Shown piece by piece: positions 8,373 through 17,186 of a stretch of 59,182 nucleotides of DNA; the first letter of the stretch is position 1, and each line of letters opens with the position of its first letter. Location: NCBI RefSeq assembly GCF_000016505.1, contig NC_009466.1, positions 1 through 59,182 on the forward strand. The letters are read 5' to 3'. Source of the DNA: Clostridium kluyveri DSM 555. GTDB lineage: Bacteria; Bacillota; Clostridia; Clostridiales; Clostridiaceae. The translations under genes and the position numbers were made by a program. The notes below the pieces were generated by a model, which made no database searches, was not told the origin of the DNA, and saw nothing but the letters and a program-made list of their open reading frames with translations.

Positions 8373-8392
8373 AATAATCACCTTTTTTCCAT

Positions 8393-8800
8393 TTATTGGA
8401 ACGGTATATCCCCTTCGTCCCCTATTACCTCTGTATAACCGTCGCCATCATTACCCTGTTGAGGTGCCTGTCCCTGCTTTTTATCGCCCTATTCAAGGAA
8501 CTGGACTTCATCTGCTACCACTTCAGTTACATATCTCATGGTACCGTCCTTAGCTTCATAACTTCTGGTCTGAATTCTCCCTGCAACACCTGCAAGTTTA
8601 CCCTTGGTTAAATAGTTAGCAGAACTTTCAGCGATTTTGCCCCATACAACTATTGGAATGAAATCAGCTTCCTGTTGTCCATCCTTAGAAAATCTTCTAT
8701 TTATGGCCAATGTGAAAGTTGTAACTGCAGTTCCGTTGCTTGGAGTAAATTTCAATTCAGGATCTTTTGTGAGCCTGCCTATTAAAACAGTTCTGTTCAT
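8393..8800 (-). pseudogene. ssb: Single-stranded DNA-binding protein with an in-frame TAG before its tail
   Basis: ATG at 8800 opens a typical OB-fold SSB ([19 protein letters not shown], then [12 protein letters not shown]). Translation meets TAG at 8491-8489 after residue 103. The same frame then continues for 31 residues, Gln/Gly/Asp-rich and ending GDEGDIPFQ followed by TAA, which is the usual SSB linker and acidic partner-binding tip. A single C to T change (CAG to TAG) explains this. As read, the protein would be a tailless OB-fold unless TAG is read through. The ATG overlaps the upstream stop (ATGA). Confidence 0.82.
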
Positions 8801-9300
8801 TTCACCTCACCTACCCTGCCAATTTCCTGAAGTTCTTTTATAAGGTCCTGAACTTCCGAGAACTCTATCGGCATAACCGTTGTTCCGTTAGGTCTTTTCA
8901 TGGTGAAGCCATTACCATTTTCATACATCTTGTAATCCATTAATTTTCCTTTAAGCTCCATAGGCTGCAATACTACACCTTTAGGCATGACCCTTGAAAT
9001 AGGTTTGTCTGTATTTTTAACTGCCTTTTTATTTTGATTTTCAGTATTGTCATCTGTTTTTACATTCTTGGCTTCGTTAGTTTCCTTGCTAATTGCCATA
9101 TTATTCCCCTCACTTTCGATTCTCTCGATTTTTGCAGTTTTAGTTTTAATTTCATACTTATTTATAGTTATTGGATATTTACCATTGGTAAACTTTATGG
9201 AATAGGGAGACTCACTTACAAACTCAAGCTCTTGACTCCTCCATTTTCCTCCTGGCTTTTTAGTAAATACTCTAAATCGTTCTCCTAGTTTATAGCTCAA
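8797..9300 (-). CDS. Unknown protein in recombination cluster
   Basis: A 167-residue protein. The N-terminus ([29 protein letters not shown]) looks beta-rich, a Lys/Asn-rich linker spans roughly 65-100, and the C-terminus is amphipathic ([16 protein letters not shown]). TTG at 9300 follows GGTGAGGTGG. Translationally coupled to ssb by a 4-bp ATGA overlap and downstream of the SbcD-SbcC gene, so a role in DNA metabolism is likely but unproven. Confidence 0.6.
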   Translation of the reverse strand: MSYKLGERFRVFTKKPGGKWRSQELEFVSESPYSIKFTNGKYPITINKYEIKTKTAKIERIESEGNNMAISKETNEAKNVKTDDNTENQNKKAVKNTDKPISRVMPKGVVLQPMELKGKLMDYKMYENGNGFTMKRPNGTTVMPIEFSEVQDLIKELQEIGRVGEVK

Positions 9301-9315
9301 ACCACCTCACCAACT

Positions 9316-12300
9316 TTATTCATTAAAAATAATCTTGCTACCCTGTTCACCTGAATCAATAACATCTATAGACTGAGGAAACCTACCTTTGAAAGTTGGA
9401 TCATGAGATATGGCCAAAAGTCTCATATCTGAATATCTCTCATGGATTGTTTCTAATGCATCACAATATGCCTGAACGCCTTCTATATCTAAAAAAGGAG
9501 CTTCGTCAATAAATAACATACCTAACTGTATTCCTGCCCTATTAGCCTTTAAATCTGCAAGTGCAAAAGCCACCGAAAGAGCTGCCTTTACCTTCTGTCC
9601 TCCCGACCTGCTTAAATATGGCATAGTTCCCCTCTGATAGTCATTTATCCATATTTCAAGGGCATTGACTTCTTTTTTATTTTTAAGAACCTTATCCATC
9701 TTAAACTCAATGGACATTTTTCCTCCGGTCATTTGGCTTAATATTTCATTGCTCTTGGCACTTAATTCATCCACTACAGACCTGACTATCTGAAACGGAA
9801 TACCATCTATAGAGAAAGCCTGAACCAATATATTTAATTGAGATACTACCCTTGCCAACTTTGCTAATTGAGTTGTTTTTTCTTTTCTCTCAACTTCATA
9901 ATTTTTAAGTTCATCAAGTTTAGATTTATAGGCACCAATATTGAAATCAATATCACTTTTGCCAGTCTGCAATGATGCAATATTTGATTTTGCATCCCTC
10001 AATAATTCCTCTATGCCATCAAGGTAGGCTCTTTCGACAGCCAATTTATCCCTGTCAGCTTCAATAGCTTTTATGTTTGTATTGGTTTTTTCAATGTCAG
10101 TTTTTAGGATACCTATTCTTTCAATTGAACTTTCAAGAATTTGTTTAGCTTTTGGAAGTTCATCCTTACCTTTATACCAATGCTCCAATACTGGTAATTC
10201 CTTTTCTAGCTTACTAAGAAGCTCCATTCCTGTTTTGAAATTCTGAATCTTTAAATCAAGTTCAACTCTCTTTATTTCCAATTCTTCAATCCTTGCGTCA
10301 ATATCTTCTCTTTGCTTCATGCTATTTTCAAGAAGTTCATTTTTGCCTTGTAAACTTAATAACTGCTCTTTTTTCTTTCTTAAAACTTCAAATTCTTTTT
10401 TAGTTTCCTCATGGAGTTTAGAATTATAATCAAAATGACTATAAACCATTTTTGCCTGTTGAAAGTCCATATCAGCCTTTTCAACCTCTGAATAGTCAAA
10501 TTTCTTTAACTGTTTTTCTAATTCAGGAATTTTATTCTTAGCTTCTAACGCATCTTTTAAAAAGTTACATGAAGGATTATTGACTGGACAATTACTATCA
10601 TTAATCAATTTGGCTTTCTTTTTACAATTAAAAATTTGTTCCTGAATTTTATCTGTTTTCTTTTCATATTCACTTTCTAAAAGCAGAACTTTTTGTTTTA
10701 ATTTTTGAGCTTTCTGTAATGATTCTTCTTTTTTTGTCCTCATTTTATCTAAACCTGCTAGTTTTTCTTCTAGTTTAGTTAGATTGGAAACTTCTTTTTC
10801 AAGCTCATTTTTATTTTTAAGTTCGACTTTTAAGTTTTCTATGTCTACATCATTGATATAACTTTTTTTCTGAAGCTCACATATATTATTTTTAACTTCG
10901 CCTAGTTGAATTTTAGCCTGTTCAAACTCTATTTTTTGAACATTAAGGACTGCTATACTCTCCTTAGCTTCCTCATATTCTTTGATTTTAGCTAGGATTA
11001 TATCCTCCTTATCAACTATCTTTTGAGCTTCATCTACTTCAAATTCCAAGGTAGATATTTCATCTTTCTTAATGTTTATTCCATTGTCTAAGGCGACTAT
11101 CTTATCTGTAAGGGCTTTAATCTTTACATCCAATATATTAAATTTCTTAAGATTTTCTTCCAGGTCCTGGGCTTTCTTTTCTCCCTGTAAAATCTTATCT
11201 GAAATTTCTGACTTTTTTAATTCATATTCTTTTAATTGCTGCTCTGTCTCATTCTTCATGCTTAACTTTTCAGTAAGTATCTCAATACTGCTTCTAAGCT
11301 TTTCAACTTCTCTGTTATGCACCCTCAATTTATCCTTTACCAGTTCATGAAGCCTATCATATACACTTAAACCTAGAATATTACCTAGCACCTGCATACG
11401 TTCCGTCTTATCTGCTTCCAGAAATAATCCGTATTGGTCCTGCATTATAAGGGCACAGCTTTTAAATGTCATGGAGTCCATTCCTAAAAGATTTACTATC
11501 TTCTTTTGGGTATCATCTTTTTTGTTTTCCGAATGGTCCTCCCATTTATTTTTATGCCATTTTTGAAGTGCAAGGGTAGTCTTCCCTGCTTTCGCCCTGG
11601 TCCTTATTACTCTCCATTTATCAGCTCCCATTAAGAATGAAAATGTAATAGATCCTGATCTTACATTTTCACCATTATTTATCCACCCTGTAAGCTCCCC
11701 TTCTCTTGGTTCCTCATATAAACAATCAGAAATTGCATCCATGAAGAAGGAACTTTTTCCAATACCATTAGGACCATTTACAGTGGCGAAATTTACTTTG
11801 CTAAAATCAAAACTTTCTTCCTTATAGCTCCTATAGTTTTTAACTTCCAGTGTCACTGGTTCAAATATCCCTGAAAGCTTTCCAGTAGGCAAAGAAGCTG
11901 CTATTTCATTAATTAAAGGTTCTGCCAATGCTAAAATATCTTTTATATCATTCTCCGGTACCTCTTCACGTTTTAAGTAATCTTTAAGATTATGCATTAC
12001 CGAATCATTTTCGCTCATGGATTGTTTGTCTGTAGTGGTAAGAATTTTAGAGGGTCTTATCTCCTGGACATAAAATGCACCTGCAGCGTAAAGTTGTTTT
12101 TCCAATTCTTTACGATTGAACTGCTTATTTGTTTCATCATCACAACTATAAATAACCCTCACAATTTTATCCTTTATGTTCTCTATATCCCCTTTAGGAA
12201 TACCATTTTTCATGTAAAAATCTAAGTGTTGTTGCACCCATTTAAAGGTTAAAAATTCCCTTGAAGGTGTTTTGAAAAATTTACTAAATACACCAAATTC

Positions 12301-13092
12301 ACCAACACATTCATGTATCCAGAATCCTTTGTCTTGTCCTTCTTCATTGAAGGTTATCCCGTTTAAAGGTCCACTATAGAAAGTAGGCCTGCCACAGTTC
12401 GGAACTTCCTGTGCCCTATGTATATGGCCAAGACAAACCAAATTATAGTTTGAAGCCTGTAGTGCCGCCGTAGGCAACACTACATCACTGTTGAGGAATA
12501 CGCTTTCTCCGTTTTCTAATTGGCACCCTGTAACTGTGTAATGTGACATTAAGACACAAGGAATATTGGGTTCCGCATCTGCACTGATTCCTACAATCAC
12601 ATTGCCTAGTGCCTCACTAATGGCCTTATTTTCATCCGTAAAATCCATGCCAGGATATAAAGTTCTGAAAAAGCCCTTATCCATTCCCGGCACTGCTGCT
12701 ATTTGAATATCTCCTGACTGAGTATTTATTGTGAAAAAATCTGGTTCAGTTATTATAGTTAAGTTTTCAATGCCCATATCTCTTATATTCTTAAAATAAT
12801 TTAAGTTATCATGATTCCCGGTTCCATATAAAAGTACCGTTGGTGCTATGGATGCTAGTCTTCTAAGCCATACAGATGCAATGCTTATCTCTTTTAAAGC
12901 CTCGTCTCCCCAGCTCTTAGCTCTATGGAATAGATCGCCAACTATAAGAATAATATCTGGCTGCTCTTCTATTAATTTATTTGATGCATAATCCATGCAA
13001 GTAACAATATCTTTCATTCTTCCGTTCATGCCATCCACTATTGGCCCTGGAAATTCTCCTAAATGAATATCACTAATGTGCGCTATTTTCAT
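9316..13092 (-). CDS. SbcD-SbcC (Mre11-Rad50) single-chain fusion nuclease-ATPase
   Basis: A 1258-residue protein joining two subunits that are normally separate. Residues 1 to about 330 are an SbcD/Mre11 metallophosphoesterase (DIHLG at 8-12, a GDLFH motif, GNHD, and GHIH-type His). From about 420 on it is SbcC/Rad50: Walker A GPNGIGKSS near 440, a long coiled coil, a zinc-hook-like CPVNNPSC near 837 (spacing CX6C instead of CXXC), signature SRSGGQK near 1162 and Walker B LFIDEAP near 1194. Known relatives process DNA ends and hairpins. It is coupled by ATGA to the small gene upstream. Confidence 0.92.
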   Translation of the reverse strand: MKIAHISDIHLGEFPGPIVDGMNGRMKDIVTCMDYASNKLIEEQPDIILIVGDLFHRAKSWGDEALKEISIASVWLRRLASIAPTVLLYGTGNHDNLNYFKNIRDMGIENLTIITEPDFFTINTQSGDIQIAAVPGMDKGFFRTLYPGMDFTDENKAISEALGNVIVGISADAEPNIPCVLMSHYTVTGCQLENGESVFLNSDVVLPTAALQASNYNLVCLGHIHRAQEVPNCGRPTFYSGPLNGITFNEEGQDKGFWIHECVGEFGVFSKFFKTPSREFLTFKWVQQHLDFYMKNGIPKGDIENIKDKIVRVIYSCDDETNKQFNRKELEKQLYAAGAFYVQEIRPSKILTTTDKQSMSENDSVMHNLKDYLKREEVPENDIKDILALAEPLINEIAASLPTGKLSGIFEPVTLEVKNYRSYKEESFDFSKVNFATVNGPNGIGKSSFFMDAISDCLYEEPREGELTGWINNGENVRSGSITFSFLMGADKWRVIRTRAKAGKTTLALQKWHKNKWEDHSENKKDDTQKKIVNLLGMDSMTFKSCALIMQDQYGLFLEADKTERMQVLGNILGLSVYDRLHELVKDKLRVHNREVEKLRSSIEILTEKLSMKNETEQQLKEYELKKSEISDKILQGEKKAQDLEENLKKFNILDVKIKALTDKIVALDNGINIKKDEISTLEFEVDEAQKIVDKEDIILAKIKEYEEAKESIAVLNVQKIEFEQAKIQLGEVKNNICELQKKSYINDVDIENLKVELKNKNELEKEVSNLTKLEEKLAGLDKMRTKKEESLQKAQKLKQKVLLLESEYEKKTDKIQEQIFNCKKKAKLINDSNCPVNNPSCNFLKDALEAKNKIPELEKQLKKFDYSEVEKADMDFQQAKMVYSHFDYNSKLHEETKKEFEVLRKKKEQLLSLQGKNELLENSMKQREDIDARIEELEIKRVELDLKIQNFKTGMELLSKLEKELPVLEHWYKGKDELPKAKQILESSIERIGILKTDIEKTNTNIKAIEADRDKLAVERAYLDGIEELLRDAKSNIASLQTGKSDIDFNIGAYKSKLDELKNYEVERKEKTTQLAKLARVVSQLNILVQAFSIDGIPFQIVRSVVDELSAKSNEILSQMTGGKMSIEFKMDKVLKNKKEVNALEIWINDYQRGTMPYLSRSGGQKVKAALSVAFALADLKANRAGIQLGMLFIDEAPFLDIEGVQAYCDALETIHERYSDMRLLAISHDPTFKGRFPQSIDVIDSGEQGSKIIFNE

Positions 13093-13244
13093 TTATCTTC
13101 CTCCTTACCATCTGCATCTGGACCCTCATCAAATACTGCAGCACATAGTTTACTATTAGGTATTAAAAATTCACAAGCACCTCCTGTAATAGTACATGCC
13201 CACCCATTCCATTCATCTGTCACTCTTGCACAACTACAACTCAT
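13089..13244 (-). CDS. Small Cys-rich protein
   Basis: A 51-residue protein starting MSCSCARVTDEWNGW with five cysteines, ending in an acidic tail. ATG at 13244 is chosen because GGTGTAAAAG precedes it. Its stop overlaps the SbcD-SbcC start (ATGA). Possibly metal-binding; function unknown. Confidence 0.55.
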   Translation of the reverse strand: MSCSCARVTDEWNGWACTITGGACEFLIPNSKLCAAVFDEGPDADGKEEDK

Positions 13245-13249
13245 TTCTT

Positions 13250-13525
13250 TTACACCTCCAATTTTTCTCCGCAGAAAGGACAGTAAGTAAAGCAAATGCT
13301 CGTTTCATCTTTCCTGTTAAGCTCTTTTCCCTTTTTACTTAGAATTGTATATTTAATTATGTGATTGGCTACTAATTCTAAAGGCATACTTATTTTGCCA
13401 TCTTTTAAACCTCTTTGTATCAATGCACCATTTGTGAAAAATGATTCTTTTATTGTCGTTTCCGGGTGCTCCTCTTGAAATTTTTCTTTCAATCTATTTT
13501 CAAGGTCTTTTATACAATCACACAT
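13250..13525 (-). CDS. Unknown protein with C-terminal zinc ribbon
   Basis: About 91 residues. The C-terminus CFTYCPFCGEKLEV is a single zinc-knuckle of the CPxCG type seen in many phage proteins, and CDC near the N-terminus may complete the site. The start ATG at 13525 overlaps the stop of the gene upstream (TGATG), showing coupling. Function unknown. Confidence 0.62.
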   Translation of the reverse strand: MCDCIKDLENRLKEKFQEEHPETTIKESFFTNGALIQRGLKDGKISMPLELVANHIIKYTILSKKGKELNRKDETSICFTYCPFCGEKLEV

Positions 13526-14442
13526 CACTTATTACCTGCTTTCGCAGGTTTTGAATCCCTGGCTTCGTTCTGGCAGTCAATACATAAAATCTTCTCAAAA
13601 TGCTTCTTTGAATATTCAGCTATAGCTTCGACTGTCCATTTTCCACTACCTGATTCAATAAGCTGTCCGCAACCCTGACAGTAAACACCATCCCCCTCTA
13701 TAATTTCAGCATCAACTGTTTCTGGTTCCTGATTTTCCTCATCATCTTCGGGAATAATTTCTATTGGAGCACTCAACATTTTGCTTCCAAATTTTTTCTC
13801 AAACAATATATTTGAACTTTCCGTTGCTTTTGCGATCATGGCTTTTTTCATATCGGCATCAGCCATATTCACAACTACATTGGCTACTACAAAAGGTTTT
13901 TCTAGTTCCTTTACTGTATAAGTTGATTTAATCATCATGGCTTTCCGTAACGCTCTATTTAAAGCCTTAGTTTCGCACTGTTCATCTAAAAACAACTTTT
14001 CTGTAGAAGATTTTGCATCTTCAATTTTTGAATTTCTTGAAGCTTGCACATACCTAAAACCACCGTTGGAATCAGGTATTGAAACTGTAACCCTGTAGGC
14101 AACATCATTTTTTTGCTTACACTCCCCACACTTTGGAGCTATTTTAGTTGCTTTTGCTATTTCTACGCACTTCCTGCATATCTTAGGCATGATAGGGGTA
14201 GATTCCACTATTTGAATGTTTGATGCAGTCATGAGCTTTTCAAGCCCCTTCTTAGTGAGTGCCAACTCTTCCCCTTGCTTATATACATCTTTATCTTTTA
14301 GGTTAGGGCTTATCATCACTTGATTGAATACTATTTTGTGTAGTGGTGAAAGTTCTTGTATAGTCTTAACCGGTACAAGTAAATTAAATTTATCTTCCGG
14401 ATAATCATTCATTATAGCTATTTCCGTTGTCTGGTTGTCCAT
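13525..14442 (-). CDS. Phage recombination-cluster protein with two Cys-pair motifs
   Basis: A 305-residue soluble protein. The middle has ICRKCVEIAK ... KCGECKQ, then CETKALNRALRKAM and YTVKELEKPFVV, a layout seen in uncharacterised phage proteins next to recombination genes and faintly like the RAL motif region of single-strand annealing proteins. A second zinc-like pair is near the C-terminus (YCQGCGQ ... LCIDCQ). Good GGAGGG ribosome site. A role as annealing protein or its partner is inference only. Confidence 0.6.
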   Translation of the reverse strand: MDNQTTEIAIMNDYPEDKFNLLVPVKTIQELSPLHKIVFNQVMISPNLKDKDVYKQGEELALTKKGLEKLMTASNIQIVESTPIMPKICRKCVEIAKATKIAPKCGECKQKNDVAYRVTVSIPDSNGGFRYVQASRNSKIEDAKSSTEKLFLDEQCETKALNRALRKAMMIKSTYTVKELEKPFVVANVVVNMADADMKKAMIAKATESSNILFEKKFGSKMLSAPIEIIPEDDEENQEPETVDAEIIEGDGVYCQGCGQLIESGSGKWTVEAIAEYSKKHFEKILCIDCQNEARDSKPAKAGNK

Positions 14443-14461
14443 TATTTATTCCCTCCATTTC

Positions 14462-14698
14462 TTATTTGCCTGTATATTTACCTTTAAATATATAATTTAA
14501 CTCCTTATTAGAGCTTGAATCTATAGTTAGCTGTTCTTTGTCATGTACCCATAAATTTACATTATGGCACTCATTATCAACTTGAATATTCAGCTCTTCA
14601 ATAAGCTTATTGGCTAGAATTTCAACTCTTTTTTGATCTGGCAGTTTACTTAATTTAATTTCCAACCTCCATCTCCAAAACTTGAATAACTTACTCAA
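14462..14698 (-). CDS. Unknown small protein
   Basis: A 78-residue soluble protein starting with TTG after GGAGGTAATGAA. Basic N-terminus (LFKFWRWRLEIKLSKL), then a helical acidic core. No family recognised. It lies 19 bp before the next gene. Confidence 0.55.
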   Translation of the reverse strand: MSKLFKFWRWRLEIKLSKLPDQKRVEILANKLIEELNIQVDNECHNVNLWVHDKEQLTIDSSSNKELNYIFKGKYTGK

Positions 14699-14717
14699 TT
14701 CATTACCTCCATTGATT

Positions 14718-14782
14718 TATTTCTTACTCTGTTGTAGAATAAGAAATAGGGAATTTTATTTTGGTCCTTTCTACAAGGACTT
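14718..14782 (+). terminator. Tandem hairpins with plus-strand T run, opposing the early operon
   Basis: A first imperfect hairpin (TTTCTTACTCT with AGAATAAGAAA, 14718-14746 region) is followed by GTCCTT-tctac-AAGGAC and seven T at about 14763-14787. The T run lies on the plus strand, antisense to the operon. On the minus strand no T run follows. It could end antisense transcription or act as a structure in the early mRNA. Confidence 0.4.
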
Positions 14783-14785
14783 TTT

Positions 14786-15013
14786 TTATTTACCATCATT
14801 TTCTTCATGCCCAACTTGCCTTACTTCTGGACTTCCACAAGTATTGTTATAGCCCATAAGTATTAAGTTTATTGCAACATTGGAGCTCATACCGCAATCC
14901 CTGACAAACTGCGCCAATACATAAATGCTTTTATGAAGATGTTTAGTCTCTATGTTTTCGGCTTCTAAACTGACACCCTCTCCTTTAAATCCTATATTGA
15001 TATAGCTTTCCAT
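14786..15013 (-). CDS. Unknown small protein
   Basis: About 75 residues, starting MESYINIGFKGEG. ATG at 15013 follows AGGAGTGAAGCAG; an upstream GTG overlaps that site. The ORF overlaps the end of the Spo0E-like gene by 29 bp. Function unknown. Confidence 0.55.
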   Translation of the reverse strand: MESYINIGFKGEGVSLEAENIETKHLHKSIYVLAQFVRDCGMSSNVAINLILMGYNNTCGSPEVRQVGHEENDGK

Positions 15014-15215
15014 CTGCTTCACTCCTAACTTTTATATTTACACCATTATCTACCCAAATTTCTATACATATTTTTCCTGCATTTTGCCTTTTCTCTTTCA
15101 TTTGCTTTGCTATGAGTTTGTTTAGCCTCCGGCTGACTCGTAAAGTTCTTTCATCCTGTAGGCCGTATAAATCAATATGCTTATATAAAGTATCTCTGAT
15201 AGCTTCTATGCTCAT
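14985..15215 (-). CDS. Spo0E-like aspartyl-phosphate phosphatase family protein
   Basis: A 76-residue protein whose first 40 residues match the Spo0E helical-hairpin pattern: IEAIRDTLYKHI, then GLQDERTLRVSRRLNKLI. Spo0E proteins dephosphorylate Spo0A~P and delay sporulation; their motif is SQxLDxLI. Here it reads SRRLNKLI, so the key Asp is Asn and activity may be altered or lost. The C-terminal half (KICIEIWVDNGVNIKV) is extra. If functional it could let the phage influence host sporulation. Confidence 0.5.
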   Translation of the reverse strand: MSIEAIRDTLYKHIDLYGLQDERTLRVSRRLNKLIAKQMKEKRQNAGKICIEIWVDNGVNIKVRSEADGKLYQYRI

Positions 15216-15616
15216 GCCTCCACCTTCTTTCTGGCATTTTCCATCTTCTTATAAACGGTACCAGGATGTATATTGTATTTCTTGGCTATGTCTTTTACTT
15301 TCCATCCACACTTATACAGCTTTATCATTTCTTCTATAATTTTTCCCGATATATTTTTTCTGGATGCACCCTCCAGGTATGAAATCCTGCTTATTACCCA
15401 CGTAGAAACACCGTAGTAACTTGCGATTTCCCTGTGCTTCAATCCTTCTTCCTTAAACTTCAACACGTCCTGTATATCTTTAGGCGTCCATTTAAAAATA
15501 GGCTTTTTCTCCATATTTTTATTTTCTAAGATGCTATCCAAGTATCTAAAAGCTGTTTCAGGAGGCCATTCGTTTTCTGCTGCTATCAATAAAGCAGTAA
15601 AGTTTTCAAATACCAT
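15212..15616 (-). CDS. Protein with two helix-turn-helix motifs
   Basis: A 134-residue protein. Two HTH units are visible: GLKHREIASYYGVSTWVISR (about 57-76) and WKVKDIAKKYNIHPGTVYKK (about 106-125), like transposase or RNA polymerase sigma-type HTHs used in phage regulators. GGAGGTAGAAAG lies upstream of ATG. Its stop overlaps the start of the Spo0E-like gene. Likely transcriptional regulator of the early operon. Confidence 0.68.
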   Translation of the reverse strand: MVFENFTALLIAAENEWPPETAFRYLDSILENKNMEKKPIFKWTPKDIQDVLKFKEEGLKHREIASYYGVSTWVISRISYLEGASRKNISGKIIEEMIKLYKCGWKVKDIAKKYNIHPGTVYKKMENARKKVEA

Positions 15617-16136
15617 TACAACTTTCTACCTCCTTAGCCCTCCAATCTTCTACCTTCCTGAAAACACAAATCCTAAGTTTCTTGCTTTCGCACTTCCCAT
15701 CCCTGCAATAGTCACATTTTAAGTCAAGCTTTCCGCAATTACGGGATATGTGCTTTACCTTTTCTATCTCTTCCAAATCCTCACCCTGAAGCCATTTAAC
15801 GCACTTTGCAAGAGTATCAAAATCTTCTGTCCACACATCTCCACTTGTATTATCAATTCCTAAATATCCATTTTCCGTAAACTCCAAAAACTTCCCCTTT
15901 GGTACACTTTTTTCAATAATTTCCTCTGCTTCTTTACTGGAAATTATTTCAATGCCAAACATATGATGTAGAATTTCTTCGTAATCTATTTGCACGCTTA
16001 AGGCCCTTCCTAAATTCTTTGCCAAATCCACTACAGCTTTTGCAAACTCCCCGCATCCCTCGTTAAGCCCTTTATTTTCTATTTGTAAGTCTAATACTTT
16101 CTGCCTTAAGTTTTTAATGGTTGCTTTTTGGTTCAT
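15606..16136 (-). CDS. Unknown protein with C-terminal Cys cluster
   Basis: About 176 residues. The N-terminus is coiled-coil-like (ATIKNLRQKVLDLQIENKGL), the centre acidic, and the C-terminus has a Cys cluster (LKCDYCRDGKCESKKLRIC) suggestive of metal binding. ATG at 16136 sits after GGATGGTG; an ATG four codons earlier overlaps that stretch. Overlaps the gene upstream by coupling. Function unknown. Confidence 0.58.
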   Translation of the reverse strand: MNQKATIKNLRQKVLDLQIENKGLNEGCGEFAKAVVDLAKNLGRALSVQIDYEEILHHMFGIEIISSKEAEEIIEKSVPKGKFLEFTENGYLGIDNTSGDVWTEDFDTLAKCVKWLQGEDLEEIEKVKHISRNCGKLDLKCDYCRDGKCESKKLRICVFRKVEDWRAKEVESCNGI

Positions 16137-16138
16137 AA

Positions 16139-16390
16139 TTAACACCATCCTTTATATCCATGTGGAAGATTTTCAATTATCTTATCTTCCTTCAACCAGT
16201 AAAAGAATGTATTCGGGTTTGTGCCTAATAAAGAACTTGGATATACAACTGTAACTAAATACTTAGTGCCAAATAACCCTTTTTTAACTTTCTTTATAGT
16301 TCCTACCCTGGTTTGATTGCAATTAAATTCAAATCTTATCTTTTCATTTAATTTATATCTGTCTAAAAATATTTTGTATCTATTTGACAA
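16139..16390 (-). CDS. Unknown small protein
   Basis: An 83-residue basic protein starting with TTG after GGAGGAAAAAG. Beta-rich pattern (RVGTIKKVKKGLFGTKYLVTVVY) suggests an SH3- or KOW-like barrel. No family recognised. Confidence 0.55.
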   Translation of the reverse strand: MSNRYKIFLDRYKLNEKIRFEFNCNQTRVGTIKKVKKGLFGTKYLVTVVYPSSLLGTNPNTFFYWLKEDKIIENLPHGYKGWC

Positions 16391-16573
16391 TTACTTTTTC
16401 CTCCTCACCATCTCTTTTCTTATGGCCACAATTTTATCTGAAACTTTTTCACCTTGCTTTTGCTTCTTGCCAAATACCCCTAACAGACTTCTCAATTGAT
16501 ACAGTGGAGCTTTCTTAATGGCTAATTTAAATTCCTTGCTGCCGGATGAGTAATCATACCAATACTTGTCCAA
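16391..16573 (-). CDS. Unknown small basic protein
   Basis: A 60-residue basic protein starting with TTG, AAAGGAGG eight bases upstream. Abuts both neighbours without gaps. Ends IRKEMVRRKK. Function unknown. Confidence 0.55.
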   Translation of the reverse strand: MDKYWYDYSSGSKEFKLAIKKAPLYQLRSLLGVFGKKQKQGEKVSDKIVAIRKEMVRRKK

Positions 16574-17038
16574 TTAATCAGCCTCCTTTATATACCACTT
16601 GCCATTAGATATAATTGCTTTAAACTGGTCATTAGGGCAATTATCAACTAGTATGCTTAATATTTTTCTTAAATGGGTACCCTCTTGCAAACAATTTCGT
16701 TCAAAATTATTAAGCAAGCCGCACTTTATCATTGTTTCAATATATTCATGTTCAACTCTAACCAGTTCGCTTTTTGCAGCTTCCGTAAAAGTTACTAGCT
16801 TTTGAACTTCTTCCCATTCTTGCCTTAAGAGATCAGTAATATCTATACCCATAGATACGCTAGCTATATCACTAAAAATATTTTTATTTGTTTCAATGTA
16901 AAAGAAATTTAATACTGACAGTCCATCTTTTCCTTGTTTTATTTCTTGTCCTGTTCTTATATTTCTGAATTTATTCTTAAATTTTTCTCCATCATAAGAC
17001 CTTTTGAGTAAATCAATAGTCCTGTAAATCTTTCCCAT
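16574..17038 (-). CDS. Unknown phage protein
   Basis: A 154-residue soluble protein. AAAGGAGGG precedes ATG. The central part is helical (LLRQEWEEVQKLVTFTEAAK), and the last 20 residues (FKAIISNGKWYIKEAD) look beta-rich. No recognised motif. It overlaps nothing but lies 1 bp from the gene upstream. Confidence 0.6.
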   Translation of the reverse strand: MGKIYRTIDLLKRSYDGEKFKNKFRNIRTGQEIKQGKDGLSVLNFFYIETNKNIFSDIASVSMGIDITDLLRQEWEEVQKLVTFTEAAKSELVRVEHEYIETMIKCGLLNNFERNCLQEGTHLRKILSILVDNCPNDQFKAIISNGKWYIKEAD

Positions 17039-17039
17039 T

Positions 17040-17186
17040 TTATTTTCCCTCCTTTAAATTACCTATCAATGTATCTTTATGCAGCTTGTATGCATGTTGA
17101 GTCCTCTTATCCCAGAATCCAAAACTCTTATAATGCAGATAGAAACTATGCTTTAAATTTTTTAGAATCTCTCTTGAATCTGTCAT
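17040..17186 (-). CDS. Small protein with weak Spo0E-like hairpin
   Basis: A 48-residue ORF starting MTDSREILKNLKHSFYLHYK and ending LIGNLKEGK. Its ATG overlaps the upstream stop (ATGA). The run YxHxxxxFGxxDxRT lines up with the same pattern in the Spo0E-like protein at 14985-15215, but the SQxLD core is absent. Could be a diverged paralogue; function unknown. Confidence 0.5.
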   Translation of the reverse strand: MTDSREILKNLKHSFYLHYKSFGFWDKRTQHAYKLHKDTLIGNLKEGK

